A DNA stretch of 64,000 nucleotides from Salminus brasiliensis (lineage: Eukaryota > Chordata > Actinopteri > Characiformes > Bryconidae), in assembly GCF_030463535.1 (NCBI RefSeq), contig NC_132899.1, positions 16,836,990 through 16,900,989 of the forward strand. Direction: 5' to 3'. The stretch's first letter is position 1; every line of letters starts with the position of its first letter. Shown piece by piece: positions 1 through 11,416 of this stretch. The notes under the pieces are model-generated. The model had not been told where the DNA came from, ran no database searches, and worked only from the letters and a program-made list of their open reading frames with translations. The position numbers and the translations under genes were made by a program.

Positions 1-149
1 GGTCATCTGTAACTTTCTATATATATTTTTCAACCAAATCTGTTTCACATCTCTCAGCTTCTTCAGCTCTTTATTACCTTTAGTACGTTTTACTTTTTTA
101 ATTTATCCCCTACCCTATTTATTGTTTAGTGTAATTTTCCTTTAGTTTA

Positions 150-270
150 ATACTGTAAATAATCTGTGTTCTGTGTTTTTGTTACTTGTCATACGTGTTG
201 CTCTCACCAAGACAAATTCCTTGTATGTGTAACATACTTGGTGAAATAAAGAGATTCTGATTCTGACCTC
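150..270 (+). repeat. LINE-like 3' tail ending in (ATTCTG)n
   Basis: The stretch reads toward a polyadenylation-like AATAAAG followed by short ATTCTG repeats, preceded by a CCAAGACAAATTCCTTGTATG-like block. This arrangement is a familiar 3' end of fish retroposons. No coding part of an element is seen upstream. The family assignment is from memory of such tails and is not verified. Confidence 0.5.
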
Positions 271-1499
271 CTGGATCTAATATGGTGACTAGCAGTGACA
301 TCATTCTGAGGTAAACCTTTCATGCTGCTGATTCATTAGTAGGACCGTAAGAGATTAGCCTCCCAAACAAATGGCACTTAATACATTTAGTAGCTTGCCT
401 ACCACCACTACTACAGTGGTGTCAGAACACCTGCTTTCAAAAAAGGTTTTGGCTGAATCTGAGACATAACTTGGGAATCTTGGTGCAAAGCAATACTGAA
501 CTGCTTGAATACATGTAATAAAAATCTTTTTTTTATATAATAAATCTATTCAATGGGTTTTTTTAGTCTAGAAATCAAGTCTTAATTTTTTACAGAATGG
601 AAATATTCAAGTAGAGAAAGGAGCTCCACCACCCACGCCTAGCCAAAACTTTCTACACCAGAATAACTCTGATACAGGGAATGTCTAGCAGTATTTGTGA
701 CAAATTATCAAATAGTACATTATCTTTTATGTGAAGAAGGACAGATAACAGAACAATAGGCCTTCACTTATCTATGTGCTATCCAAGTTACTCCCTTTAC
801 ATACATTTCAGAAACAAGCACAGAAACAGAAACAGACCCCCCCCCTTTGTATGTCATACATACACACACACACACACACACAAACACACCCACTGTACAA
901 TACAAGCTGTTCTGACCTACTTTGACCTACTAAGTTCTGAATAAAATCTCTTAAAGTAAAGTCTGTCTATATCAGTTAATTCTAAATTCTAAGCAGCGCT
1001 GAAGTTTAAGTGTGGCCCAAGCAAAAAGCCAAGCCGACAAAGAATTCCTCTAACACAAATAAGCACACCAGCAGACAGGACGTTCACTCCTAGCAGTGAC
1101 TCAGTGACTGTAAGAATTCAAGCAGGAACCAGTTGTTCACCTGCTTTACCAATCATGCATTTATGAAGAATGGAAAACGTGAGCTGGATAGAAACTAAAA
1201 GTTGAGTAATTCCAAAACTGTGATATAAAACACAACTAGCTACACACTCAAACCCGTCCAATCAGTTAAAGTGCAATTTTAAGGCAACATGGAAGGTTCA
1301 ACTGATGAATCACATATTAAGACCAAATTTTAGACATTCAAGTATGCACACTAGAAACTTATGGGTTTCTAATAGGTTTAGGTTCTGTAGAGGCGAAAAA
1401 GGTTCGTACTCACTTGTTATTTACAAGAATTTAATTAAAAGTCCCATCCATTCAAAGATTTATTAAAAGAAAAAAAAAGTAGATCTATGCCATTACTTC

Positions 1500-1565
1500 A
1501 AGTCAAGTCAAATTTATTTGTATAGCGCTTTTTACAACTGTTGTCGTCACAAAGCAGCTTTACAT
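1500..1565 (+). repeat. Dispersed fish repeat (TTTATTTGTATAGCGCTTTTTACAA type)
   Basis: The block reading AAATTTATTTGTATAGCGCTTTTTACAAC followed by CACAAAGCAGCTTTACA is a common interspersed sequence in fish genomes. A second copy begins near 63895 at the other end of the window. I cannot assign it to a named family with certainty. Confidence 0.6.
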
Positions 1566-2468
1566 AATTAGTACTTAATTACATAATTAGTACTTACTTC
1601 ATTACAATCATTTCGCATCAGTATTTTTAAGGACAGAGTATTCCTAGTGCTGTAATTATGTGTATGAATGTAATTGTGTGAGTGCATTCTCGGGAAAGAG
1701 TGGTACATGAGGACCTTTCCTACAGAAAGCATGCCAAGGCTCTTACAGTAACGTATGTGTGCCATGGCCTGGTGAATGGTTGAGTGGGTAATCCCAGACA
1801 GGCACACAAAGGCCTCCCTCTCTCCCTCTCTCTAATCTGTTGACGTGCAGTGGAAGTAATTGCTTGTGGCATTGTGTTTGGTCTCCTTCCACAGCGCTGG
1901 TCCTACCAGTCTACACCATGCAGCCCCCTTAGTGCCCTTACAGGGGCACAAACTGCAGACCCAGTGGTGGCACTGCAGAGGTTGTCCTGGTCAAAGGTCT
2001 GACCCTGTAACCATGCAATGCAATGGTGGTCATAAATCATTATGCCTGGCCATGACAGATCAGACACCAAACAAAGGCATGAAGTCCAAGCGTTGTGTAT
2101 TCTCTATAGATTAGTTTTTTTCTAAATAAGAACTTCTGAAAAATATAAAATCGGATACTTAGGTTGAGGTTACGCTAAGCCAGATACAATGCAATCGGAG
2201 GGCTTGCTCCATCAAGGCAGATACATGTACTGTTAAAAAAAACAAAAAAAAAACAACAACATTTTGCTAAGGAAATAACAAGTCATTTTCCAAGCCTGTA
2301 TTTTGAAAGGATGAACGTAACAGCATAAGAACTAATAGTTCTGAGGTAACGCTGATCAACCAGAGTGAAATCACTGCTACTGCTACTTTTGGGTTCACCC
2401 AAAAGGCAGTTTTCATACAGGCACAACAAGCATGGGTCAGGAGAAGCAGACACAGGATTACTATTGTC

Positions 2469-2640
2469 AATGTCACACAAAAACCTTTTTTCTCCAAAAT
2501 GCCAGCTTTACATGGGAAGAAAAAAACCTTAACTTAACAGAAGTCAATGTAAAAAGATTTTCGGGAGTATTTCTATTGGTCCATTTATCATGGAACTTGG
2601 ACACAATGTAAAAATGCCAGATTCAAATGATGTCATGACC
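2469..2640. mobile_element. MITE-like element, copy 1
   Basis: It begins with a TGTCACACAAAAACCTT-like terminus followed by TCTCCAAAATGCCAGCTTTACATGGGAAG, then an AAGTCAATGTAAAAAGATTTT core and an ATTTCTATTGGTCCATTTATCATG segment. The same modules recur at 3881-4010, 17805-17900, 22430-22662, 25516-25680, 51235-51400 and 53230-53330. The far terminus of this copy is not clear. There is no coding capacity, so it is probably a nonautonomous DNA transposon. Confidence 0.55.
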
Positions 2641-3115
2641 TCATGCAATAGTGTATTTAGTTACTAGGTATGCCTAAAACAACAATCTAAGTGGAGACAG
2701 ACCACTACTAAAATTAGAAGCCAAAGTCAATCAAGGCCATATTGATAATATGTTATTTTGAAGTCTGGAAATGCTATGGAGCATTAGGTCTAAAATTGCA
2801 CTGTGGGCTATAAGGAAGGAGTCTGTTAACTGTTAGCAACCACCTAGGCATAATTACAAATATAAAGTATATTCATACACAAGCCACTGTAACTAATGTA
2901 CATCTCTAGCTCATGGCAGTCAGTTTTTATCACAACTTAAATTTTCCACAACACCTCACCTTCTGCTAACCCATTTAAATATACTTCCCATTACATCATT
3001 TTTACAACCCTCTCACACCCAAGCACACTGTGAAGTCACACATATACCAATATGCTGACGTCTCCTTGAAAACAGTGTCCTACAAATACGACTGACCAAC
3101 TTAGCTGTCACTCAC

Positions 3116-3260
3116 CTGTAGCCACCATATAAACAAACTTCTCCTTCTGGAGGCCATGCACACTCATAAACACCCCCAGGTGGCAAGGTCATGTCCAGTG
3201 CATTCTCCTGGCGCTGAGAGGACCTGCATTGTCTCACTGTATCATCACGAAGAGCTCTTT
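3116..3260 (-). CDS. Candidate internal exon, phase-compatible with dnmbp exon 4 and the 9.6-11.4 kb exon
   Basis: On the minus strand an acceptor-like CCCACAG precedes a 145-nt open stretch that ends at a consensus donor (TACAG then GTGAGTG). It enters in phase 1 and leaves in phase 2. Phase 1 entry is exactly what both dnmbp exon 4 and the mixed-charge exon at 9585 require, so the joined reading frame stays open. The peptide (about 48 aa, containing PPGGVYECAWPPEGEV) is not one I recognise, and it does not resemble a DH domain. The polypyrimidine tract is weak. It could be chance: a frame this short is often open. Confidence 0.25.
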
Positions 3261-3795
3261 CTGTGGGACACACAGGCTCCATTCTGAACCCACATTACCA
3301 TGTGAATGCATGGGAACCCACGATCATTACACACAACCCAGTGAGCACAGCCACCACTGCGAGCGCACACACAAAAGTCTGGAGCTGGACTCTTCACGCT
3401 CATATTCACACAGACTCACATACACACACACCCCCAGCTCCACCGCCAAGTGATCTTAGCAGGTCTGGACCATGATTTTAGAATGACCAAGCCATCTCCA
3501 GAGCCTAGCCCAATTACTCCAAATTCCATCAAGGTCTTAAGGATCTCTCAGTATGGCGGCCTCTCCATGTCTCAGCACTCAGCCTTTTGTTGGGGTGCAT
3601 CTGAGAACAGGTGAAGGATCTATTTCCAAAGGCTAAAAAAAAAGCTATCCTAATATATTTTCATGTGAATTATTACAATAGTTATTGCCAAAAGTAATAA
3701 ACAAACAACAACAAAAAAAAACTCTTAGAAAAGGATACATTTTTAATATCCAGTCTCAAAGAGAATGGTGGTGGGGTCACTTGAATAGTTCCATG

Positions 3796-3797
<2 letters not shown>

Positions 3798-3874
<77 letters not shown>
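3798..3874. repeat. (TA)n microsatellite
   Basis: A nearly perfect TA dinucleotide run of about 77 bp, directly abutting the MITE-like copy that starts at 3881. The ORF crossing it is an artefact of the repeat. Confidence 0.98.
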
Positions 3875-3877
<3 letters not shown>

Positions 3878-3880
3878 TGT

Positions 3881-4010
3881 CACTGTCAGGCAAAAACCGT
3901 GTGTCTCCAAAAAAGGCAAAATTACATGAGAAGGAAAAACCTTACCAGATTCAAATTATGTCAAAAAGCACAAAATGGTAAAAATGGATACACAAGATTT
4001 GTGTGACAGT
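3881..4010. mobile_element. MITE-like element, short copy with both termini
   Basis: The left end reads CACTGTCAGGCAAAAACCGTG and the right end reads GATACACAAGATTTGTGTGACAGT, which are imperfect inverted repeats of each other. At about 130 bp it appears to be an internally deleted copy of the family seen at 2469, 25516 and elsewhere. No coding content. Confidence 0.6.
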
Positions 4011-4223
4011 TATTAGGGTAGAAGTTATTTTTTCTATGTATTTCAGTCCAGATTACTGATTAACTAATCTAATCTAATCCAAAATACTACTTTATTGTAG
4101 TCACTTTTATTTTACTTACCTTTAAAAGTATAGATAAGAATAAAATGCTGAATTATTTATTTAAATAGTATTTAGATGTAAACAGAAAAAACAGGCAAAA
4201 GAAAAAAGGATTTATTACGGGTC

Positions 4224-4300
4224 AGCTTGGTTGTTGCAATTAAACATTAGAGACAGCAGTGGTTGGTCAAGTGAGTTTGCAAAGTTTGCAAATTGAACTG
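4224..4300 (+). repeat. Dispersed repeat pair, copy 1
   Basis: The segment reading CAGCTTGGTTGTTGC, then GAGACAGCAGTGGTTGGT and GTGAGTTTGCAAAG recurs in diverged form at 18703-18780 in the same orientation. No coding content. Family not recognised. Confidence 0.5.
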
Positions 4301-5185
4301 TCCAAAAAAAATCTAAAAATCTTTGGTGTTCGCAGTTTTCAGCAGTCTTCCAATTCTACACATTTTACTGAATATGCTGATGTCTGAATAACTCAGCAGT
4401 GTATAAGTGCCAGAATAATGGTGTACTGTAATTTAGCTAGTAATCAAGCACTGCACTTTATAAAGTATCTGTAAGAGAATTGCTTTTTCCTGTTACTGTA
4501 ACAGAATATGTACCGTTTTGTAAACCTAATTATGTAAACTGTTACCAAGTACTTTCTAAATCAAACTCTCTCTCCCTAACCCTAACTTTAACCTCCGCTA
4601 ACAGGTTCCCTGTTAGTTTCCAAAAAAATTAAACATGTAGCTTTTGGCACTTCACCCTGACAGGAGCATTTAGCTGCTCTAGACAATGCAGTTTTTTTTT
4701 TACTCTGGCATTCCTACAAATACAAGAGAACTTTGTTCTGTAAGTGTATGAAACTGCTCTCACACTAATCAGGTTGAGAGTAAAATGTAAACTTGTAAAG
4801 CATGTCATAGCAGAACAGATTTACAGCTTGAAAGCAGTGACTTGCAAGGGTAGTTTTGCTTTGGCATGTTGAAACTAGTGCGGTTTATGGACCGCCACTC
4901 TTGGTCTGCCCTCTGAGCTGTTTGAGTATCACCGCGTAGTCTAAGGTCACGCACTATCAGCGCTGTGTGCTCAGCACAAAGTTCACACAAGAATGGCCAG
5001 TTGCCATGGATACATGCGGTAGCGGACCTCTCATATTGTGCCAAGACTGAAAGTGAGTGGGGGAGCAGCTTTTGCTAAGAATTAGGAAGACTGTGTACAA
5101 GCCACAATCATTGTGTGTATTATGTGAACTTGTGTGTGTCTGTGCATGGGTGCGTGGGTGCGTGCGTGCATGCATGGGTGTGTGC

Positions 5186-5188
<3 letters not shown>

Positions 5189-5216
<28 letters not shown>
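5189..5216. repeat. (TG)n microsatellite
   Basis: A TG dinucleotide run preceded by about 70 bp of decayed GTGCGTG/GCATG repeats. It creates His/Thr- and Cys/Val-rich chance frames on the two strands. Confidence 0.95.
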
Positions 5217-5222
<6 letters not shown>

Positions 5223-6156
5223 AGATTACATGCACTTAAAAGCAGCAGTGGCAAAAAGCAATAAACAAATGCCCATCCCAGACAGCTTTAAAGAATTAGT
5301 CTGCATTAAGCCTGAAAACATTACATCACTACTAGAAACTGAAAGAAATAACATATGAACACACACACATATATATTCTTTACAAAAACATAATAATAAT
5401 AATAATTTATATATATATAAATATATATCATTATGTAAACTGTTATAAATGCATTACATTGTTGATTTGTTGCTTATATTAGACAGGGTTCATCAAACTT
5501 ACCACCCAGTAAACTGGATAGACTGGATTGGACTATTAATGCACTATTAATAATTAAATTTAAAAATGATAATGATTAGCAAGTGTGTTAGGTCAGGAAC
5601 TTGTCCACATAAAGACCTGTGGTTTTAGGATAAACACACATATTCTACACAACTAGAAGACAGTCCTGCTGGAATATTAAGTTGAGCTGAAAGACTGTTA
5701 GAGAAGTATTGTCCAGCATTACAGAAACTCTGCAGCATTTTTATTGTACGACTAGCAGGTATTTTTCATAAGGCATGAGAGCAGAACCATATCTCATCAT
5801 GTTACATGTCCTACTGCTGGCTTTTTTCTCAGCAGATTTCAGCTCTGTCAAACACAGGTCTATACTGCTATTGTTTAAAAGGCTGCAGGGTCACATTCCT
5901 GCTCTCCCTTTAGACTTACTCAGGCTCCTCATCAAATATTTTTGTGGGCTGAGGAACCCACACTGTTATACACCCATGCCAAACGTGCGTAAGAGCATTC
6001 CTTAAGCCTCTCCAACTTCCCCTCAAACTTTGCTTGACTTACACATTCACAGTAAAAGTTAGAATAAAAAAGTAAAGATGTCCTAAAAATGTTGACCATG
6101 CTTTAAAAAAGCTTCAACTGAAATTCTTAGTTTTGTCCTCTGTCAATGAGATAATA

Positions 6157-6191
6157 AATATGCATGACATTTCTAGAGTGTCATGCATATT
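6157..6191. repeat. Perfect 13-bp inverted repeat with 9-nt loop
   Basis: The arms AATATGCATGACA (6157-6169) and TGTCATGCATATT (6179-6191) are exact reverse complements around a 9-nt loop. Each arm contains the ATGCAT palindrome. Neighbouring sequence shows no transposon ends that would explain it. Confidence 0.85.
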
Positions 6192-9078
6192 CGAGGGCCT
6201 TCAAACTCGTTTTTACCAAAGTCCTGATCACACTGTTGTCTTGAACATCTCAGTGATGATATCTGCTCAGCTGTTCCATAAAAGGTTCTCTTGGTTTGGT
6301 TGTTTACAGTTTTGGGCAGACAGGTTGAGTTGGTTTGACCTCTGATAAGAGCATATCGGAGGTACAGTGCAGTAAGCAGGACCAGCGTGTGAACAGTGAT
6401 CTGTCAGCTCACAACACATTAACCAGACGAAGGCGAGACTGATTAGTTTACCGACAACACACAACAAAAAGGGAATCATCTGATCTTCAGCTCTACAACC
6501 ACTACTACCACCCGAGGCCTTACTTAATGAATTCACTGTATGACAAATTAAACACTCATGGGTGGGCCTTTATTTCCATTCTTGACTCTCACAAACACAT
6601 GACTTACATGTTAGTGTCATAGTAGCAACAGACTAACTAAAAGTCCAAAAAATAAGAACAACTGAATATCATGTCTAGAAAGGGGTTAACTGTGCAGCTC
6701 TAATCTGAGCCTACAGTAAGAAGTGACAATGTGTTCCAGAGCTACAGCCACAAAAACACTGGCTCACATCCCAGGGAACATTCTGCAAACCCTTCAAGGC
6801 AAAAACATGAAGCTTGTTCACAGTGTGACACATTATATACAGCAATCAATGGTGTGCTTTGCGCTGCTTTGTTCCATACCTGTAGACCTAGCTGAGAGAA
6901 CCACCTCTTTCCCACCCTGGTTTGATAAGGTTACAATCACGTTTAAATTGCATGCGTTTGTGCAGTGTAAGTCATTTGAGCGTATGTAATCTCTTGAATA
7001 GGGCCAGATTAGCATTACAGAGATATGCTGTAATTGCATGCACGCTAACAGCCCCGATCCCTTTATCTAGGACCTTGATGGGACAAAGCAAGATGTCCGA
7101 GCACAAAAGGGAAGAGTGATATACTGCTCTATTGAAAGGTCTCGCTCCACAACCAAACAGAGAGTATATTTCCCACTGGCATGGATCCTGTGAGCCTGTG
7201 GCCGCGGCTACTGCAGCACATCAGCATTAAACTGGGCAGCCTGCCGGCCCACTGATAACTGGCTACAGCAATCAGTGCTCTCCAGAGGAGGAATTAAAGC
7301 AATATGCATGACTGCCTTGGGTGAAAATTTTTTCCTGCTGTTCACATCTGCGTATCAGAGATCAGTTTAGAGCGAGGGGTTTGTTTGTTTTCCAAAAAAT
7401 GACTGGGCTTGGCAATATAACCATAAGGTCTTTTCAACAAGTGGTCTGAAAAGCTTAGAATTGGTCAAGCTCAGGTCTACAGTGAGTGTGAGGGTCAAAG
7501 GTTTATGTAGTGTTTAATGGTGAGTGTTAAGGTCTGTGCATTTTTTGTTTGTTTTCGCACAGCGTGTCAGAGTAGCTGACCTATATTAACAAGCTAATTC
7601 CCTCCTCGGCTCGTGACTTGAGGCTTTTGTCAATCAGGCTGGCCCTTGACTTATAAGTTTCTTGAAGGCTGTCTGAACGTTGCCTGAAAGTTTCTAATCC
7701 CCTTCCAGCCCACCCGCATAGGCAGCTGCACAGGGATTACTAAGGCCAGCAACAGGCGTCTCGCCGTACACAGACACACACACAATTCACCATTACCAAT
7801 GCCAGCTGGTCAAGTTTGTCCTCATATGGGCTTTGCTGCTCCCAGTAAACTTGACTTGTTTTCATTGGCCTTTGTTAAAGTTATTACCCTACTTCAGATG
7901 TTAGATCAGTTTCTAAGTAATCCAATTAGATCTTTAAGTTATTCATCCACTCCACCCTGTACTTAAAGTTTGCCGTAAACCATTCCACCAACTGAAATAT
8001 ATTACTATATAGCTGAAAAGCAAAGATCTGCAATGTAGAGATCTGAATCTTTTGTCAACTCTGCCCCATATCCCTACAAAAGACTGAGAACAAACGGCAG
8101 TCTAGCCAAAACGAGGTTTAGTGAAGCTCCCCAAAGCCCAGAGGATGCTGACCTCAGACTGGGAGTAATGTTGGGTCTGTCTAATCCTTTCTGCAGTCCC
8201 CCTTACTCCCACCAGTAACAGCTCACACGGGGTCATCCTTGTTGTGGAGGAGGGTCTCTGGTGCCAGGCACATCCCATTCCCAGACAGCACCTCTCCTTA
8301 AGGCTTTCCTGCTTCTACCATCCCCCAATGGGTGATGACTGCATCCCTGCACTACAGAGGATTACCACAGGCTCCCCTGGCCACCTGCTCTATGTTAGAC
8401 ACAAGAGCAACTGGATCTACAAGGTGATGGTAGCAAGGGAGGCAAATATACAATTGATAGAAGCTTATATCAAACCAATTAGCATCATATCAGTAAAATA
8501 CCTGCATTCTCATACACATACCTTAACCGTGCCAAGAACACTCAGAGAGACTTGGCTTCCGACCTGTATAGCAAACAGTTGTTCATGCAACATCACACAG
8601 CTAATTCAACGGTAGAAGCTACTCTCAATCCTATCTAAATTTAAGCAAGCATGCTAATGATTTGAGGAGTGAGACTATTTGAGTTTTGACCAAATCAGTG
8701 CCCCACCAAATCGGTGCCCCACACCCAGGGACGTTTTGGTTATACTCCCAATCTAACGTTACACAATATATTTGTTGGTGACAAAAGAGATAAGTCAAAA
8801 AAGTACAACTATTCCGAGTTCTAAGTTATGTATTTATCACATTTTTAAATCATAGTGTGCATTATGTTCTCACGATCACTAGAGCATCAAGATGTGACAC
8901 GACTGTTTGGACCAACAAGACGAAACAAGCCTGGGTTTGTTCTGCATATTGACTTTTCCCAAGCATGTTTCATGCATGACATTTAGACTGGTGACTGGTG
9001 TCACTTCCAAAGAAAAAAAATACAGAGTAGAATAAGAGGAAAAGAGAAAGACAGACAGAAGATAGGAGAGTAAGGCAG

Positions 9079-9136
<58 letters not shown>
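9079..9136. repeat. (GATA)n(GA)n microsatellite
   Basis: A run of GATA tetranucleotides (to about 9110) passes into a GA dinucleotide run. Confidence 0.97.
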
Positions 9137-9137
<1 letters not shown>

Positions 9138-9584
9138 TGAACACAATTTCAAAGCAACAAAACCTGCTGGACTAGTATCTCCACTCTCCACCCTGCATGC
9201 CTTGTGAGATCACCTTTCTAGGAGAATCAGCGAAACTGTTTCTCAGCTCCATTCAAGGAGCCAGACAGCCTGGTCTTACACACACACACACACTCACACA
9301 CACTATTACACTGGTGACAGCATCATCAGCACTTCTGGCATTTCCTGGATTGATTAGGTACTGTACCAGGTACTATGTCACTGAAGGTCAGAGTCTGCCT
9401 ATCAATAAAGGTGAGGCCCATGTGGACTCTGTCACATAGTTTTGCCTGGCTTCCACAGACAGTTACTTAACTTTTCATTTGACTGTATCATCCCACTATG
9501 CCCTCAAAGCTATTGTCTGGGCCTGGCTGAACCCCTGATTTAGGTGTTGTGGAACTGTCTGTATGGCCTTATTTCAAGTTTTAC

Positions 9585-11316
9585 CTTGCTTCTGTTTCCT
9601 GTTGATGGCAAACTCGGACTTCCTTAGCGAGCTAGGTGCCGTCCTCCTATAGAAACTGTTTCTGTCCAGTGAACCCACGTAAAGTGCTTTCCGGGTGCGG
9701 CCTTGTTTTTCTGGGTCTAGTCTTCCTGATCCTGGACGAATGTGTACCCTGGGCTTGTCGTCCTCGTGATCCAAGTGGCTGAGAGTGACAGGATCCTCAT
9801 AGCTCCTTCTCTCTCTGACTGTTTGCATACGGTAAACATCCTCTTCCCATTCCCTACTGTGCTTCCAACTGCTATGGTCACTGTTGTAGCCCTCTTGTTT
9901 ATGGTCTATGGAAGCAGACCTTGCTTCTTTGTAGCACTCTTTGCTTTTCTGGTCATACTGATCATCCTCCCCGTCCCTGTCGTCAAAACAGTCTTTAACA
10001 CCACTATCGTAACGGTCATCTGATCTATAGTCTCTGCTGTCTTTCTCCCTATAATCATACTGGTCAGCATCCCTGGGCTGGTAGTGGTCCTTCCTCCTCC
10101 CTTCAACACTGTATTTTTCCCCTCGCATACTGTCCTGTTCTAAGTGTTCAGAGTGGCCCTTTCCATTATGATCATACTGGATGGTCTCCTTGAGTATGTA
10201 GCGGTCACCTTTCCCAGAATCACAAGGAAGCTTGTCCTTGCGATCATTTTCTGGGTCTCTGGCAACAAAGTTGTCTCTGCACTCATAGCGGTCAACCTTT
10301 CTGTGGTCATAAATGTCCTTCTCCCTGTACTTACAGCGGTCCCCTTTCCTTCGCTCATATTCATCACTTTCTCTTCGATCATGAATATCTCTCTCTCTAT
10401 AGGCATACCGCTCTGATTTCCTATGGTCTTGCTCACTCTCCCTGTGATTATGATGGTCCTCCTTCCTGCGGTCATATTGGTCCTTCTCTCTTCGGTCTGT
10501 TTCTCTATGATCATAGAACCTTTCTCTGCGCTCGTAATGATCTCGTTCCCCTCGTCCAGGCCTTTGTCTAGTATCATAGTAATCCCGCTGTTTGCTCTCT
10601 CTCTGGTCATAGCAGTCATACACATCCAGTTCTTTCTGGTCATAGTAATCACGGCCTCTGCGATCATAAAAATCCCTCTCTCTGTAATGGTCTCTCTCTC
10701 TATCGTAATAATCCCTCTTGTCCCGTTCGTAGGTGTAGGCATATCGATCTCGCCTGCTGTAACGCTCCCTCTCTTCATAATACTCTTCCTCGTCCCAGTA
10801 GTCGTACCTGTCTCGATCCATGTGGTTAGTACTCTCCTTAGTCCTTGGGCTCTGCACACAGTCTCTATTCTCTCTAGGGTCAACGCAGTTCATGTCTTCT
10901 CCAGGCACATAAAAGCAGTGGTTGGCAGCCCATTCTTGTGGCCTTCTGGGCTCCTGAAACACAGCCTCAGGCATATGGTGGAAGAACTGATTCCGCTGCT
11001 GTGGAAGGCCCTCTCTGTATGGAATCCTGTCCGAATCCTCATATTCCCAGCTTGGCTGACGCATGCCATTGGCCTGTCTCACATAGGCCTGGTGTTCCAA
11101 ATAGCCTGGAGCAGGTCTGAAGTCCTGCGGGCATATGATCTGCTGCTGCTGTTGCTGCTGTTGTTGGAGCTGCATCATTTGGATGTACCTCTCCCTCTCC
11201 CAGTTGTCACTCACCAGCCCCTCCACACTCTTCCCTCTCCGAGGAGGAGCCCTGCTGAGGTCCCAGGGCACTGGGGCAAACACCAAGGGATGTCCCAGTG
11301 CCACCTGCCCCTTCAT
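9585..11316 (-). CDS. Large exon encoding a Gln tract and an Arg/Asp/Glu/Tyr mixed-charge domain; possible alternative first exon of dnmbp
   Basis: The open frame runs from 11376 (a GTG codon, two codons after an in-frame TAA) to a TGA at 9574. The first in-frame ATG is at 11314-11316, giving about 577 codons to a donor CAAG|GTAAAA at 9585/9584; the stop lies only a few codons past it, so this is probably an exon read into an intron. Counting from the GTG: residues 30-70 contain a conserved-looking PWDLSRAPPRRGK and DNWERERYIQMMQ; a 9-Gln tract follows at 71-79; about residues 175-540 are extremely rich in R, D, E and Y with a loose RDxYDRRE-like period; the last 50 residues (RKALYVGSLDRNSFYRR, SLRKSEFAINRKQKQ) look globular or basic. 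The exit phase (1) equals that of dnmbp exon 4. I do not recognise the protein. It could be an alternative dnmbp N-terminus or a nested gene. It is confidently coding by length and composition; its identity is uncertain. Confidence 0.75.
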
Positions 11317-11356
11317 TTTGCCAGCAAGGATCACCTCTTCAGCATGAATAGCTGCT

Positions 11357-11416
11357 TTAGCTGCCCCAGCATTCACTCCTTACATGTTTGCGTTCAAGAA
11401 TCCACCTGTCAGACAT
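11357..11416 (-). CDS. Upstream ORF (19 codons) or alternative start of the mixed-charge exon
   Basis: An ATG in fair context (ACC before it) opens a short frame, MSDRWILERKH and so on, that overlaps the start of the large frame in another register and stops before the Met at 11316. It contains a GTAAGG that could act as a donor. Either it is a regulatory uORF, or it is the true N-terminus joined to the long frame by a small frame change that this sequence lacks. An ATG-TAA minimal uORF also sits nearby, at about 11380-11385. Confidence 0.35.
   Translation of the reverse strand: MSDRWILERKHVRSECWGS

Larger units (their letters stand above)
1..3115. other. Gene-free stretch (probable dnmbp intron)
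   Basis: I find no convincing exon here on either strand. The stretch holds a LINE-like tail at the left edge, a small (CA)n at about 860-884, a dispersed repeat at about 1500-1565 and a MITE copy at 2469-2640. If dnmbp continues leftward out of the window, this is intronic; short exons below about 100 bp could have been missed. Confidence 0.5.
3261..9584. other. Gene-free stretch, probably intronic
   Basis: No exon could be supported here apart from the candidate just to its left. Contents are microsatellites, a MITE copy, the inverted repeat at 6157 and several unremarkable unique segments. The stretch at about 7140-7760 is complex, non-repetitive sequence with ATGCAT, GATAA and ATTAAAG motifs, and could contain a conserved noncoding element, but conservation cannot be judged from one genome. 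The 123-codon plus-strand frame at 8244-8615 has no family resemblance. Confidence 0.4.

Noticed and set aside
8244-8615. 123-codon plus-strand frame
   Set aside because: Local sequence looks structured, but the peptide matches nothing I know and no splice sites frame it.
9061-9136. Regularly spaced repeats that might suggest a CRISPR-like array
   Set aside because: They are a plain GATA/GA microsatellite without spacers; the genome is vertebrate.
10140-10883. 247-codon minus-strand frame in another register of the mixed-charge exon
   Set aside because: It is a shadow of the repetitive codons of the longer frame, lacking the conserved-looking N- and C-terminal segments.
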